Source: Siphonodentalium dalli
Lineage: Eukaryota > Mollusca > Scaphopoda > Gadilida > Siphonodentaliidae
DNA: 64,000 nucleotides
NCBI GenBank assembly: GCA_032622095.1
Contig: CP136063.1
Span: forward strand, 179,471,956 to 179,535,955
Reading direction: 5' to 3'
Shown here: piece after piece, positions 33,353 to 45,077 of the stretch
How positions within the stretch are numbered: the first letter of the stretch is position 1
Layout: each line of letters starts with the position of its first letter
Notes under the pieces: model-generated
Seen by the model: the letters and a program-made list of their open reading frames with translations, nothing else
Databases searched by the model: none
What the model was told of the DNA's origin: nothing
Translations under genes and position numbers: made by a program

Positions 33353-34128
33353 CAGTCTTTAAGGGTCTGGTTTCTGATCTTTCTCAGCCAGACTCTTCCA
33401 AGTTGTTCTCCTGGGTGGATGCCGTCAGCATACAGGTGGTAATTGTACTTCTTGTACAGGGTTGGTGTTCTGTGTCTACCTCTTTTTTGACATTTGCTGG
33501 TCAAGAGGTCGGAACTGAATTCTGGTGAGTTTCTGTTGTATCGGTGGTTCAGTTCTTTCACTTCTCTGTTTAGTTGTCGTATCTGGTCAGTGAGTTGTTG
33601 TTGTTGGTTGTCCAAGTATGGTTTACTGGGTACTAGTTCATATTTTCGAGGATTATTTCGGTGTTTCTTTTGGTGTTTCAGGTATGTGATGTTGTTCCAA
33701 TCCTCAATTGAGTACGCTGGTGTTTCCAATATCGTTACTCTGCAATCTTGGTATCTTCTTATTCCATGTATTATCCTTTTGTAACCTTTTATGATGTCGT
33801 CCACTGTGTGTTTGCCTCTGAGCTGCGAGTAACCGTTCTCGTCGAGTTTTGTGAGGTCACAGGTACCTAGCCAGATGTAGAAGTGAATGCGACCATAGAG
33901 ATTTTTCAGTCTGTTGATGTTTTTAGTGATGAAGATGGTTCTGTCACTCAGTCGTGCGCCTCATTTGGGCCAGTAGAGTATTGCATCTTCAATTTTGTCA
34001 TGTTTGTTTATGTTGTCAGATATTTTTCCTTTGCTATCAGATATGATTATTGGTTGGTATATAGGTTTACTTCTTGAATGGGTTTCTTTCTCTTTCTTCA
34101 AGAATTTCTTCAGTCTTGCCAGTGACAT
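33346..34128 (-). pseudogene. LINE ORF1, SGNH/GDSL-hydrolase-like protein with one internal stop
   Basis: From ATG at 34128 one frame runs 260 codons to TAA at 33346, broken only by TGA at 33961-33963 (codon 56). SGNH blocks are visible: IIISDSKG (nucleophile Ser32), WLGTCDLT (block III, 86-93, with Cys in place of the usual Asn), and DGIHPG (Asp235, His238, block V). A basic N-terminus (KKFLKKEKE) and a Gln-rich coiled stretch (DNQQQQLTDQIRQLNREVKEL) fit an RNA-binding or oligomerising ORF1. Esterase-like ORF1 proteins are known in CR1-group LINEs. The stop is probably a C-to-T change of an Arg codon (inference). Confidence 0.8.
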
Positions 34129-34377
34129 AACGATGCATGGATCTAGACTAGCAGTCTGCAGAGTAGTTTTGGGCGGTGCGGTACTGGTGGTTATTCAGAC
34201 ATATATACAATAGAAGGGTTAATAGTTATTAATTGTTCATAATGGTTGTATAAGTTATAACAGGCGAAAATAATGATGAACTGTCAATTGTTGTTCCCAC
34301 TAGGCATAAACAATGTGGTGACGAAAAAGTTTATGAAAACAGTTCACGATGGCGCGAGCATAAAGTTGCCATTTCGT

Positions 34378-34890
34378 CGCCGGCTCGGAATAAAAGGTGT
34401 ATACGGGATGTTATTTGGCGTTTGGTCCGTTGTTTCTCAATGAATATTATTGAAATTTTGTGTATATGTCCGGGCTGGGACATGGAATACAATAACGTTT
34501 GAATTGTTTTTAAATTCACAAATTTGTTGATTTTATTCAAATTTTCGTTCTTTCATTCTATAAAGTGTAAGCGGCCGGCTCCATTTAAAAGGTGTAAGCG
34601 GCTTATGTGCTTAGTGTTATAGGTAATCGGATTAACTAATTGGCGACTCTAAACTATTGTGTTTTGGGTTATTTGAGCTTTTGTGTGAAATAATAATTTA
34701 GAATGTGAATACATTTATTTTAAATGATAACTTTATTTAATCATAATAAACACATAAAATATAATAACAAACATGAGACATACATGATTTATAAACTGTT
34801 AACAAAAGATATCAAACTCAATACATGACAAAGATGACTGAATGAAGTTTATAAAGTGCACATAAAATATTAAGGTAAGAATCTTTTTAA
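34378..34890 (-). repeat. X2 segment upstream of the LINE
   Basis: Reverse complement of about 4680-5170, including ATGTCCCAGCCCGGACATAT and AACAAATTTGTGAATTT-like words. A stretch from about 34568 to 34710 (GTGTAAGCGGCCGGC...) has no counterpart in X1 and may be an additional small insertion. Confidence 0.7.
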
Positions 34891-35062
34891 GAAAGCCGAT
34901 AAAATAAAATTTTAATTAAATTTAAATTTGAAAGTGGCAATTATTAATTTACTGTTTTAAATATAAAAATATTATTGAAATTATTATGTCAATTTTGTTA
35001 ATTAATTATTAATTAACTTTTTAAAAATATAAAAAACTTTATTATTCATATATATTGATGTC

Positions 35063-35421
35063 ACCGATTTAGGTTGTCTTTTGTCTATAAAAATAAAATA
35101 TTCTGTCGATATATAGTTTCATCATTGTGCGGTCGAAACATCCACAGCAGTCTTACAAAAATCAATTTTTCTGGTTTTGCATTTTTTATATATAGAATGC
35201 AGCAAAAGGGGAGATAACTTGCCAAATGTCATTAAAACATCGAGAAATCTGGTGCATAGATCGAAATTGAGTACAAATTTCGGGATTGAAAAAAGACCGC
35301 ACAATGATGAAACTATATATCGATCGAATATACTTGTCACAAAGTTATCGGGGCGGAAATGCCCTTAACAACAATTTTTTCAATCCCATCATTTTATAGA
35401 CAAAAGACAACCTAAATCGGT
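35063..35421. mobile_element. Foldback-type MITE, ~360 bp
   Basis: Outer ends ACCGATTTAGGTTGTCTTTT and its complement; the arms continue with TATATAGTTTCATCATTGTG and the complementary CACAATGATGAAACTATATA. The right arm has an extra ~50 bp near 35345-35390. No clear target duplication was found, and it is non-coding. Confidence 0.7.
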
Positions 35422-36640
35422 TGAACAAGGAGAGGTGTTAACAATTAAAGTGCATGATAACTAGTTGTGACTGGTACGCACAAATTAGGCATTTCGATTA
35501 CACCCTTATACGACCGGGTAGCGTCATATCGCACGTTCCTAACTTGATTTTCACGTGCCACAAATGTACATTTTTATATTTCCACAGCCAATATTACTAC
35601 TTGTGCTAACAAATATTTATTAAAATGGTCAAATGTCACCGTCAATATATGAGCTGCATTAGATCATCCTACAAATAGTCCTTGAATGTCGAAATGTTTG
35701 ACAGTTCCGCTTGTTTGTTATCTTAACTTGCACTTTAACTATCATAAGTAACCATGAAAAAAACCCCACACTCTTTTGTTAATGGTAGTCTTTTATATTT
35801 TTAAACTATAGATTAACTATATAGTTTACAATGTGCTAGAATTTATCCAAAATACGACAAATTGTATCTTGTTTTAGTGGAAATAAGTCACATGATAGCA
35901 TGTTCCAGAAAATAACACAATATAACAAAGTATAAACAGTATACACCTTATACACAATCATACACCTCTACCAGCCTGAGAAAAAAAATTAGAATATCGG
36001 AATTGTCCGGTATAAGAGAAGAATCGAACGCATTCTGAGAGGTGCCACCCAGCACCGAACAAGAAACTGTAAATTCTATGAATTCGGTAGCCCATATTGC
36101 CGATTTGCTTAGATTAATCGACTGGCGGATTTAAGCGTCGACTTGTTTAATAATCGACGCCGATTATTAAAATAATTGTTTCAACATTAGTCAGAAACCA
36201 TATATGCCTTGTGTGACAACAGTGAACTACTTGAAAAAGATCCATTGAACTTAAGAAGGATTGGTTTTGCAACAAATAGGTACCGACAGTATCATTATTA
36301 TTATTATGACAATTGTCAGCAGCTTTTGAGATAAACTACACGTAGGTCACTGCGGATGGTCAGTTGATCTCTTGATCTGCATGGCAGGTGTTACACATGT
36401 GGTAATCAAAGAGTAATTACATGGAGTAATAAATGGATTTCTTTATAATCTTATATAGCCATCAACGTTTTTCGAGTTTTGATGAAAAACATGGGCACCA
36501 ATGAACATCTTCGATTTTATTTTTTCCATGATTCAATAATTTGGTATACCCTACAGGTCCAATCGTTAATAAACTTCATATGGATCTTCGGGATAACAAC
36601 AAGATGGGAGTAGTGTACTTTTCCGAATTTCGTTAAAAAA
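35422..36640. other. No gene recognised
   Basis: AT-rich sequence present in X2 but absent from X1, where 4650-4680 are adjacent. No coding frame, RNA gene or clear terminal repeats could be supported. Confidence 0.4.
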
Positions 36641-39330
36641 CATGCCACTGACAGCGATTTTGGATGTTACTATTAGCATTACTAAACCCTTTAGCACAGA
36701 CCACAGTCCACTTCACTCATCCGATCATCACCAAACTTCATATTTATCTTGATATTGATCTATTAGATGAGAGCTATCAAATATTTTCCGAATTTCATAA
36801 GAAAAAATGGTCGCCAGCGGCCATATTGCATTTACGTTATATGTTATCGCGTCATGTCGATATCTAGTATTACTTAGAAATTTCACCTTTCCAGATTCAT
36901 AATTGCTCCATTGACTGTAACATATGAAATTATCCCCCTCTTCGGATAGAGTGTCACTGAAACTTTATTTTGTCAGACTGCCTGTAGTCACTGATTATAT
37001 GTGGAAATAATCTGTAATAAGATGTAGCACTGTTTTATTTTATATTTACATGTAGTGCTGTTTTTTATACAACAATTCAACCCAAGCTTCTCAATGGTAC
37101 GCAGTACCGGTACCGCCGGTACTCGGGCATTTTTGCGGTACCGGTACTGGTGTGCAGTACCGCCGGTACTCGGTACTGTGGTTGCATATATGCACATTCG
37201 TAGATCAGCAAGCTGTTTGGCAAAATACAGTAGTATCAAGTTTCGCTCTTTAAACTACACGCAATGTACATCGATTGTGATTGTATTCATGGCGCGAGAG
37301 GTCGGTCTCGGAAGGGTGGGTCCTGGTTTTTATGTGTCTATTATAACTCTTCAATGGTTCAATTCCAATTCTTTGAAAGCACGGCATTGCGATATTGTTT
37401 TAATTTTGTGATTGGAACTTGGGATTGCAACTTATGTATTTGCCTTTATTATTGCCCAGTTGTGGCAATTATACACTAAACCCAGTTACAATTTCTTATC
37501 ATTTATTCACCAACAACCACACCCACAAGAATGGCTCCACACGTTTTGATTAATCACACACACACACGTACCCGTTCACATGTCGTATCAGTTTGCAAAT
37601 AAGGTCGACCATTTTGATTTAAATGGGACTCATGGAACCTTCAGTTATAGAATCAAATCGGGAACGAATATCCACGAACCGTGCACAATGTAATTTGCTG
37701 AATAGACATGATAGTTCATATTTGGTATAGGAACTCGTGGAGAGCAATTGTTGCCTAACTTGACTCATTATTGTTTAGATTTAAAATGGCCGACCGCGCG
37801 ACTTTGCAAATACATTTATTCTGTTTGAATATTGTGAAGTGAAAACCACCGATGTGTGTCGCGTTACGGAACACTTTCTATCAGTTTATCACACACAGAA
37901 GAACAATAAGTTAAAACCACAAAACGTGTGCAACGAATAGTTCCATTTTGGTTGATTAAATTGTCTATATTGTCATTTGCGCATCACTAAACTCTACGGG
38001 AAAGTTTGTTAGTATATTCCAAAATGGTATCTAATGTCCCGAAATAGTTTCTTTATTCTGATATCAAATTATCATTAGTTCAAGTTAAGAATAGAGTTCG
38101 TGGCTTTTGATTTTCAGCACTGTATTACCTCCAGCTATACCTAGAACTATAAACTGGCTTACCGGAACCTCGGTACTAGCAAAGTATCGATACCGGTACC
38201 GGCATGTGTGGTACCGGCTGTACTTTGAGAGGCCTGATTCCTCCTAGATCATCATGTGATCGACCATACATCGCGTGCGAGGACCTGGTTGAATTAAGAG
38301 CGGTTTGATGGATCACTTCTGTCCTCAAGCTAGATTATACTTATGCCATTTAATGGCATGTTCTAACGTGGAGGGGTAGATATGCTTGAGACCCCACCAC
38401 TCTTCGATTCACACCAAGTTCTCAGCTGTCATGTTCGGATATTAGAACCCATAGCCATGATATATGGTTTATTTTGTGTATACTAGTAATATAGTTATTT
38501 TCAGTACCTTTATATACAAGTAGTGTACATAACAGTGCATATGAATGACTCCATGTGTACATGTATATTGATTCAACGGATTCAGTGGTTTTGTCCATCA
38601 GTCTATCAAATTTGCGGGGAAAACATGACCACCAGCAGTACACCCTGCTAAATTTCAAATTTCACCCTGCAACCAGCATTTATTGGAGAACTTTTTCTCA
38701 TGTGGATATTTTGGGTCACCACTAGATGGGAGCCATATTTTTTTCTCAAAATTTCCTTGTGAAAACATCACTGCCAGCGGTGATCTTGAATTTTACTATT
38801 TTTATGGCTAAATAATTTGGTTGATCCTACAGACGACATCCCTTGTCCGATCGTCACCAGATTCCGCAATGATCTTCTGGATAACCAGGGTGAGAGTAAT
38901 CTAATTTTTCCGAATTTCGTTAAAAACATGACCACATGCAGCAATTTTGTATCTTACTATTTGCATGACTGAATTGTTTAGCACCTATACAGACACATCC
39001 CTCATCTGATAGTCACCAAACTTCATATTGATCTTCGGGTGACCACTAGATGGGAGCTATCGAATGCTTTGAATTTCTTTGGAAAACATTGTCGCCAGCA
39101 GTCATCTTCTATTTTGGTTTTTATATACATGTATATCTCTTCATGCGGACAGCCAGTATTACTTAGGTAGTTCAACTTTCCGCATTCCTGTCATCATTTG
39201 AAATATAAAAATTTACCTGATACATGTAGTCCAATGAAAATTAACAAGCATCCATAAAATAAATTTACCTATGATCCTATTATTCCTCACAATCACATGC
39301 ACCCTTCAAAATTTTGTTTCGTCGTATCTA
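36640..39330 (-). repeat. X2 degenerate ~170 bp repeat region
   Basis: Reverse complement of 2400-4670, with the same motif order (CATCACTGCCAGCGGTGATC, ACATCCCTCATCTGATAGTC, GATGGGAGCTATC). It contains at least one more repeat unit than X1 (36480-36660) and the hAT-like insertion at 37083-38236. Confidence 0.7.
37083..38236. mobile_element. hAT-like non-autonomous element, ~1.15 kb
   Basis: Imperfect inverted ends CAAGCTTCTCAATGGTAC and GTACTTTGAGAGGCCTG are flanked by eight-base sequences ATTCAACC and ATTCCTCC. The paralogous site in X1 (about 4264-4285, complement ATTCTAATCCCCCTAGATC) lacks the insert. Subterminal regions at both ends contain many CGGTACCGG/GTACCGCCGGTAC words. CAGGCCTCTCAA-type ends with 8 bp duplications are characteristic of hAT elements. 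The interior has no transposase. Confidence 0.7.
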
Positions 39331-39435
39331 TTTTTAATGACCCCTATAGTAATATTGATATAGATACATTTGTCAAACATTTTTTGTACAATATACAGGT
39401 ATATAGTTTGTAACTAAATCTAGAAATATATAATA

Positions 39436-40058
39436 CTAGAAGGTGACCCGACTTCGTCCGGGCTTTGACCTTGAATTGTCCATTTTGAAGGTCAAGGTTA
39501 AGTGGTGTAACGATTTGACCAGTCCAAAACACTGCCCGGACAAAAGTACCCGACAAACGTGCCCGTCGAAATCCATCCGGTTTTACCCGATTTGACCTTG
39601 AATTGATCATTTTGAAGGTCATGGTCTGGTCGGGGTCACGATTGGACCCGTCCAAAACAATCGGTGAACAAAAGTAACCCAACGTATCAAATTTCGTCGA
39701 AATCCCATCAAAATTGGCGATTTGACCTTGAAGTTACCCGATTTCAAGGTCAAGGTCACGTCGCACGGGCAAATGAATATGCTTATGAGACTCGCCATAA
39801 GAAAGTACCCCCACATACCAAGTTTCATCGAAATCCCGTGATATTCGGGCGTTTGACCTTGAAATGACCCGATTTCAAGGTCAAGGTGACGTCGCACGGA
39901 CAAATTAATATGCCTATGTTCGTCCCCGGCCGAAAATACCCCCACATACCAAGTTTCATCGAAATCGGTTGGGACGTTTTCGAGTTCATCGCGAACACAC
40001 AGACACACACACACACACACACAGACAGACACACAGATCTTCCAAAATATATAATAGA
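39436..40058 (-). mobile_element. Helitron-like unit, inverted copy
   Basis: Read on the minus strand it starts TCTATTATATATTTTGG at 40058 and ends with hairpin CCCGGACGAAGTCGGG, then CTAG followed by T at 39436. It contains two ~120 bp tandem units with ACCAAGTTTCATCGAAATC and TTGACCTTGAA, and a (CA)n tract at about 40000-40032. The preceding unit ends CTAG directly before its TC, as in X1. Confidence 0.45.
40000..40036. repeat. (CA)n microsatellite
   Basis: ACACACAGACACACAC-type run inside the Helitron-like unit. Confidence 0.9.
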
Positions 40059-40262
40059 CTAGCTGATGTACTCGACTTCGTTCGGGCTATTTAGGGATTT
40101 CTTTGTGATCGCCTCCATCTGGGCAGTACACGGTATATACAGCGTCTGGACAAACAATTGTTCAATTGGTCCAGTAACATGCCCATATCAGCACGTTCGA
40201 GGACATGGTCTCACGTGAAATTGGACCCGTCCATATTGCTCCCGGGATCAAAGTAGTCCAAC
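40059..40262 (-). repeat. Upstream Helitron-like unit, inverted copy, truncated
   Basis: Reverse complement of the outer parts of 1262-1808, ending at AAGTAGTCCAAC. The (GAT)n tract and flank of X1 are missing here. Confidence 0.6.
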
Positions 40263-40579
40263 TGACATACGATTACACAAGACGAACCTTGAATGTGGAA
40301 CTATGTAAGAGTGAATATTAATGTTCTAAATCCCATGTTTCACCTTTAGTGGTTATGGGTTCGTACTTTATTAACACGCAAGTAGTGTAATTAAGTACGG
40401 GAAATTAGAAGTAACAAATCGTTTAGTTTCTATCGTATCGGCTGAAAGGGGTGAGCAGATTGCTGGTGATGAATGTTCTCGTTAGCTGCCAATATAATGC
40501 GCATATTTGTCCCGTTACGTTTATACACTGTGGCATTGGCGGGCCAGAGTGTGTTGACATGTTAATTGTTTGGTTCATT

Positions 40580-43500
40580 ACGCCACCTGTGGTGTTTCTA
40601 GCTTCTGTGAGTTTGATATTGTGTGGTGGACAGGGCGAATGTATTCTTGGAGATTTTGTGTACCTTACTCAATCGTACCGATAGAATCACGTAGATGCCG
40701 AAATTGTAAAGTTAACGTCACCGGTGTATAATATGTTTATGAAAATATGATAAATCGTATCAATAGAGTCAGGACAGGCTGAAATTGTAAACTTAAAGTC
40801 ACCGGTGTAATAATATGTTGTTGAAAATATAAATAATTTGATAGACTGAAAATAATATATAACCCATTGGGAGCCCCTAATGTATTCTTGAACATTTTGT
40901 TTTGTACCATTACTCAATCGTACCGATAGAATCACGCAGATGCCGAAATTGTAAAGTTAACGCCACCGGTGTATAATATGTTTATGAAAATATGATAAAT
41001 CGTATCGATAGAGTCAGGATAGGCTGAAATTGTAAACTTAAAGTCACTTGTTGTTGAAAATATAAATAATTTGATAGACTGAAAATAATGTGTAACCCAT
41101 TGCGAACCCCCCCCCCCCTGGTGTAGTGAAGTGAATTGTGGGTAGTTTCATTGTGAATATTCTCCGCCATCTTTATTTTCTGGAATTATCACCAAGATTT
41201 CTCCACTCTATTCTCTTAAACTACACCCGAATCGGTCAAATTCTTTTGATAATTCTATCTAAATACATCTTAGCTACTATTCGGATCTGCTGTCCCGGTC
41301 TAAAAAGGGATAGTTTGACCAAAACGACTATTGACCAAAACTTTGTTTACAAATTGAGCGCACTCGATGACCGGGTTGACCGGAATGACCCGTCCACGCT
41401 GCAAATTTATTATCGAAAACAAATTCAATTTCTTCCATCTAAAACATAATTACGCGCTGGACTGGTCATTTTAGGAATATATATGTATCCCACACACATA
41501 CACCAAGTTTCAGCTTTAAATTTTGAAAAATGACAGTTTTATTGACATAAATCGATTTTAATGGCAAATGCCATGTTAAATAAATTTTTGTGCCCTGCAA
41601 ATATTTTCTGAGCTGTTCCATATTGGCACTAGAGTCCATATTTGACCGGTTACACCTGATAATTGTGCGACAGTACAGTCGCGTTACTTTATACATCAAC
41701 ATTGGTCATTATCACCCAACAATTTTATTTTGGTCTATCGTATCAACCCCTATTTTCTCCCGCATAGCCTGACTAAGTGTCAACATTGGTCTTTATCGCT
41801 CCACTAATTTGTATCGTTTCATCGGTATGAATTCCATATCCAATTATCCACATATAACCAACCCAACCTCTAATCCCGGTCCAATTTCTTTATTTCTTTC
41901 ATCGGTATAGTCACGTTACGTAATATTGTATCACGTGATACTTGTACTTATACGTCTATGGTATTACTATAGTATACCGTATACGTATATCAATTGCTAT
42001 TCCTTTCTATATAATCCTGGTGCCATCTATAGACATAGAGATAATTTCAGACCCCCCCCCCAATTTTATATCATTGCTGCTTTAGTACAGTCGCGATATA
42101 TTACATGGCAACATCGCTCCACTAATTTATGTCAGTTCATCGGTACAAGCCCCTTTTTCTCCGAGTCCATATAACCAACCCAACATCTTATAGAAGTCCA
42201 TTAATGACTATTATGGCACGATATAGAGATGACTAAAATTCTGACACCCCCTATTTTACAGCCTTGTTGCAATGTTCAGTAGAGTTGAGATGCATAATAT
42301 GTCAACATTGGTCATTATCGCTCTATAAATTTATATCGGTTCAACCCTTAGTTCCCTGTATCGCCCACCCCTCCCTGAATTTATTTTTTCATTTGTATTA
42401 TAGTCTCGTTACGTACACATTTTATCTCTTGTAACTTTTTCTTCAATGCGTCGAGTTCCGCTGCAGGGAATACAAAACTGACAACATTTTGAAATGTTAG
42501 CAGGCTTCAAACTCATCTTATCCAAGAAAAACTCTGGTTACATAAGAAATTTGTGTATATGGTGTACACGCATTTGTTGAGTTAAAAACCAAAGGTCCCA
42601 AGTCAAGGTCCGAATCCCCAACACACTGTTGTGAGGTTTAACTCCATCTACAAACAGTAATGTCCAAAGTAATTGATCACTTAACCACAGCAAAATTATG
42701 GGTATTTTTTCATGATTTTAAATCCTGAAAAATTACCCATAATTATGCTGTGGTTAAGTGGTCAATTACTTTGGGCATTACTGTAACCAATATAAGGATT
42801 TGAGGTTTAATGATAACTCAATCCTCATACAGTAATGTTCAAAGTAATTGACCACTTAAGCACAGCAGAATAATGGGTAATTTATCAGGATTTTAAATGC
42901 TGAAAAAATACCCATAATTCTGCTGTGGTTAAGTGGTAAATTACTTTGGGCATTACTGTAACCAATATAAGGATTTGAGGTTTAATGATAACTCAATCCT
43001 CATACAGTAATGTTCAAAGTAATTGACCACTTAACCAGGGCAGAATTATTTGTAATTTTTCAGGATTTTAAATCCTGAAAAATTACCAATAAGTCTGATC
43101 TGGTTAAGTGGTCAATTACTTTGGGCATTACTGTAACCAATATAAGGATGTGAGGTTTAATGAGAACTCCATCCACATAACTAATAAATATGTGTGAAAA
43201 TTAAAACAAAACAAAATAAATTCCATGATGGCGTCCAATATGGACTGCCTAATTCTGCTCCAAAACATGTATATTCAATATATGGATGTTTATTGGGGGA
43301 AACCGATTATTTCAATGATATTTTCATTAACTGGGATCCAAAACCTGACTTACGGGAGCGTGCTTCGCGCGCGACTGTATCTTAAGCATATGTGCATATT
43401 TAATAAGCCAACAATTGGAATCCCAACAGAAGATTGGCGTGGGTCCCTTGTGCGATCTGTCCATCGAAAATTATTTAGACATCTCAAGACACGTAAGACC

Positions 43501-44165
43501 CAATAACTTAATATACAGAATAGATACATCTATTGCCTGAGTGACTAATATTTATATTTGTTACAATGAGGTCAAATAGTTGTGAAGCCAGCACCACAAT
43601 TATTTCCCTCCATAGTAAATCTTAAAACAACTTCTAAAGAATTATTAATTTACCTTATATTTGGTATGGAGCGTCCTTGGTTTACTGGAGTTCAGATTTG
43701 TTAACACCACGTCACCAAGTTAATTACTTGCGAAGCCACAGCCATAACTATTTCCCTCCATAGTAATTCTCAAAACAACTTCTTAAGAACAATTGACCAG
43801 GTCAGTCGCGCAATTATTGGAAGAGCCACGGTCAATCATTTTTTAAAAACCAAATGCTACATTTAAATTATTGCTTTATTTAACCCCAAAAAAAATGAGA
43901 AAATTAACTTTTACTACTTGCTAAATTTTATCTTTTAATTATTTCATTTAAATTTTAGTATTTACAGCATACTAAGTCCAAGTCTTTATAATCTGTTGAG
44001 TGACCCCACAGTCGTTTACTTGCTTTGTTAGTAATAATTTGAAGGATTACTTGTTTAAACGCAATTGTTATCAAAATATTTTATGTATTTTTTATAATTT
44101 CTATTTATATGTAATACTATAATCTTGGTGGCGTTACCATTTCTGACTATGGTTTTCTTGTTAAT
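40580..44165 (+). repeat. Segmental duplicate C2
   Basis: Direct copy of 15287-19968 without the piggyBac-like insert. Order and internal tandem structures are the same. The left neighbour (40263-40579) and right neighbour (44166 onward) are unrelated to those of C1. Small indels occur throughout, so the duplication is not recent. Confidence 0.85.
42655..43133. mobile_element. Tandem array of three mariner-type palindromic MITEs (C2 copy)
   Basis: Palindromes at 42655-42783, 42830-42958 and 43005-43133, each about 129 bp with CAGTAATG/CATTACTG ends. The second and third are preceded by TA; the first is preceded by AA. The spacing of 175 bp matches the C1 array, so the array existed before the segmental duplication. 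Confidence 0.8.
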
Positions 44166-44526
44166 AACAGATCAGCAGGGATTTGTCGTGATAACGTATA
44201 CGTGGAAATATGCTACCTAAACGGTTAAATTAACGGTTGATCTATTACACCACCGTGTATACTCGGTTTAAATAGGTATATAATATAGGGACGTGTGCTC
44301 AATTTTGGTGCGGACCGATGATCAAAAAAAAAATCAGAGGTAAATGTCGGCGGGCGGGAGGGCCATTTATTCAATAATTTTTTAAGAAATTGAGCAGTTG
44401 CAGCAGCAGCAAAATAAAAGGGTGTACAATTGGCAAATGGGGGGGGGGCGGTGTGACGTGTAACTAGGATTGAAATTAGATATGCAATTTGGAGATTATT
44501 GGATGAGGGATGTTATATTAATTATA

Positions 44527-45026
44527 TTAAAGGGACGAGGGGGCTTAGTTGTCAAAAATATTCATATTTGTTCCAAACACCGTAATCAGAAAAATATTAA
44601 AACGCATACATTTTGGTTCAAATATACGATCACTATCGCGTAAACATCATGCTTACATAAAGACCTACTAAATTTTACCTAAACAAGAGTCTGGTTGTTG
44701 TATAGAAGGCAGCACAATGCTATACTGGCTAATCACACACAAATGGTATAAACGCTCTTTATTATTTCCAAATAAGGAATTGAGAAACAAAGAACGCTCT
44801 TTATGTTTACCATCATAATATAAAGAAACACCAAGAAAATAACTTGTTATGCTTTGTTTACATAACAATCGTCAAATTTACGACAATAACATACTTTTTA
44901 TGAGATATTTCTCATGTGTATATTAACAAAGTATGTCTATATTTGAATATTATTTTCGTTTGTAGCGGTTTTTGACAGGTGGAAATATGTTCACAGGATA
45001 CCCACCAAGGTCTTCCGTACCTTTAA
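44527..45026. mobile_element. TTAA-flanked MITE family E, copy 1
   Basis: Ends TTAAAGGGACGAGGGGGC and GGTCTTCCGTACCTTTAA. The whole unit matches 61919-62420 in reverse, through words such as AATATTCATATTTGTTCC and AAAGAGCGTT. Both copies are bounded by TTAA. It contains the minus-strand open frame 44668-44868, which is not conserved in the other copy. Confidence 0.8.
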
Positions 45027-45077
45027 GGTATACTGCAACTTTTTCTTTTCTTTTCAATAGCAGAATACATAATGCTA

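Larger units (their letters stand above)
29572..34377 (-). mobile_element. Near full-length CR1/L2-like LINE (non-LTR retrotransposon), inactive
   Basis: A 4.8 kb minus-strand element. In transcript order it has a ~250 bp 5-prime leader, ORF1 (SGNH-hydrolase-like), ORF2 (GWxGLxHAxP repeats, 2A peptide, PHD finger, AP endonuclease, reverse transcriptase and C-terminal region), a short 3-prime UTR and a tail of ACAGAT units (about 29573-29597). A short tandem-repeat tail instead of poly-A is typical of CR1/L2-group LINEs. It sits inside the inverted copy of segment X, whose matching parts end at 29572 and resume at 34378. The 5-prime boundary is set by that resumption and is approximate. Two nonsense codons and two frameshifts make this copy non-autonomous. 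Confidence 0.9.

Noticed and set aside
30989-33784. Plus-strand frames of 79-178 codons opposite the LINE
   Set aside because: Antisense shadows of the LINE ORFs.
29572-34377. Reading the element as viral (retroviral or LTR type)
   Set aside because: No LTRs, protease, integrase or RNase H/gag motifs; AP endonuclease plus FADD-type reverse transcriptase and a short-repeat tail identify a non-LTR retrotransposon.
37083-38236. GGTACCG palindromes as a host promoter
   Set aside because: They are confined to both ends of an inserted hAT-like element and are better explained as subterminal transposase-binding repeats.
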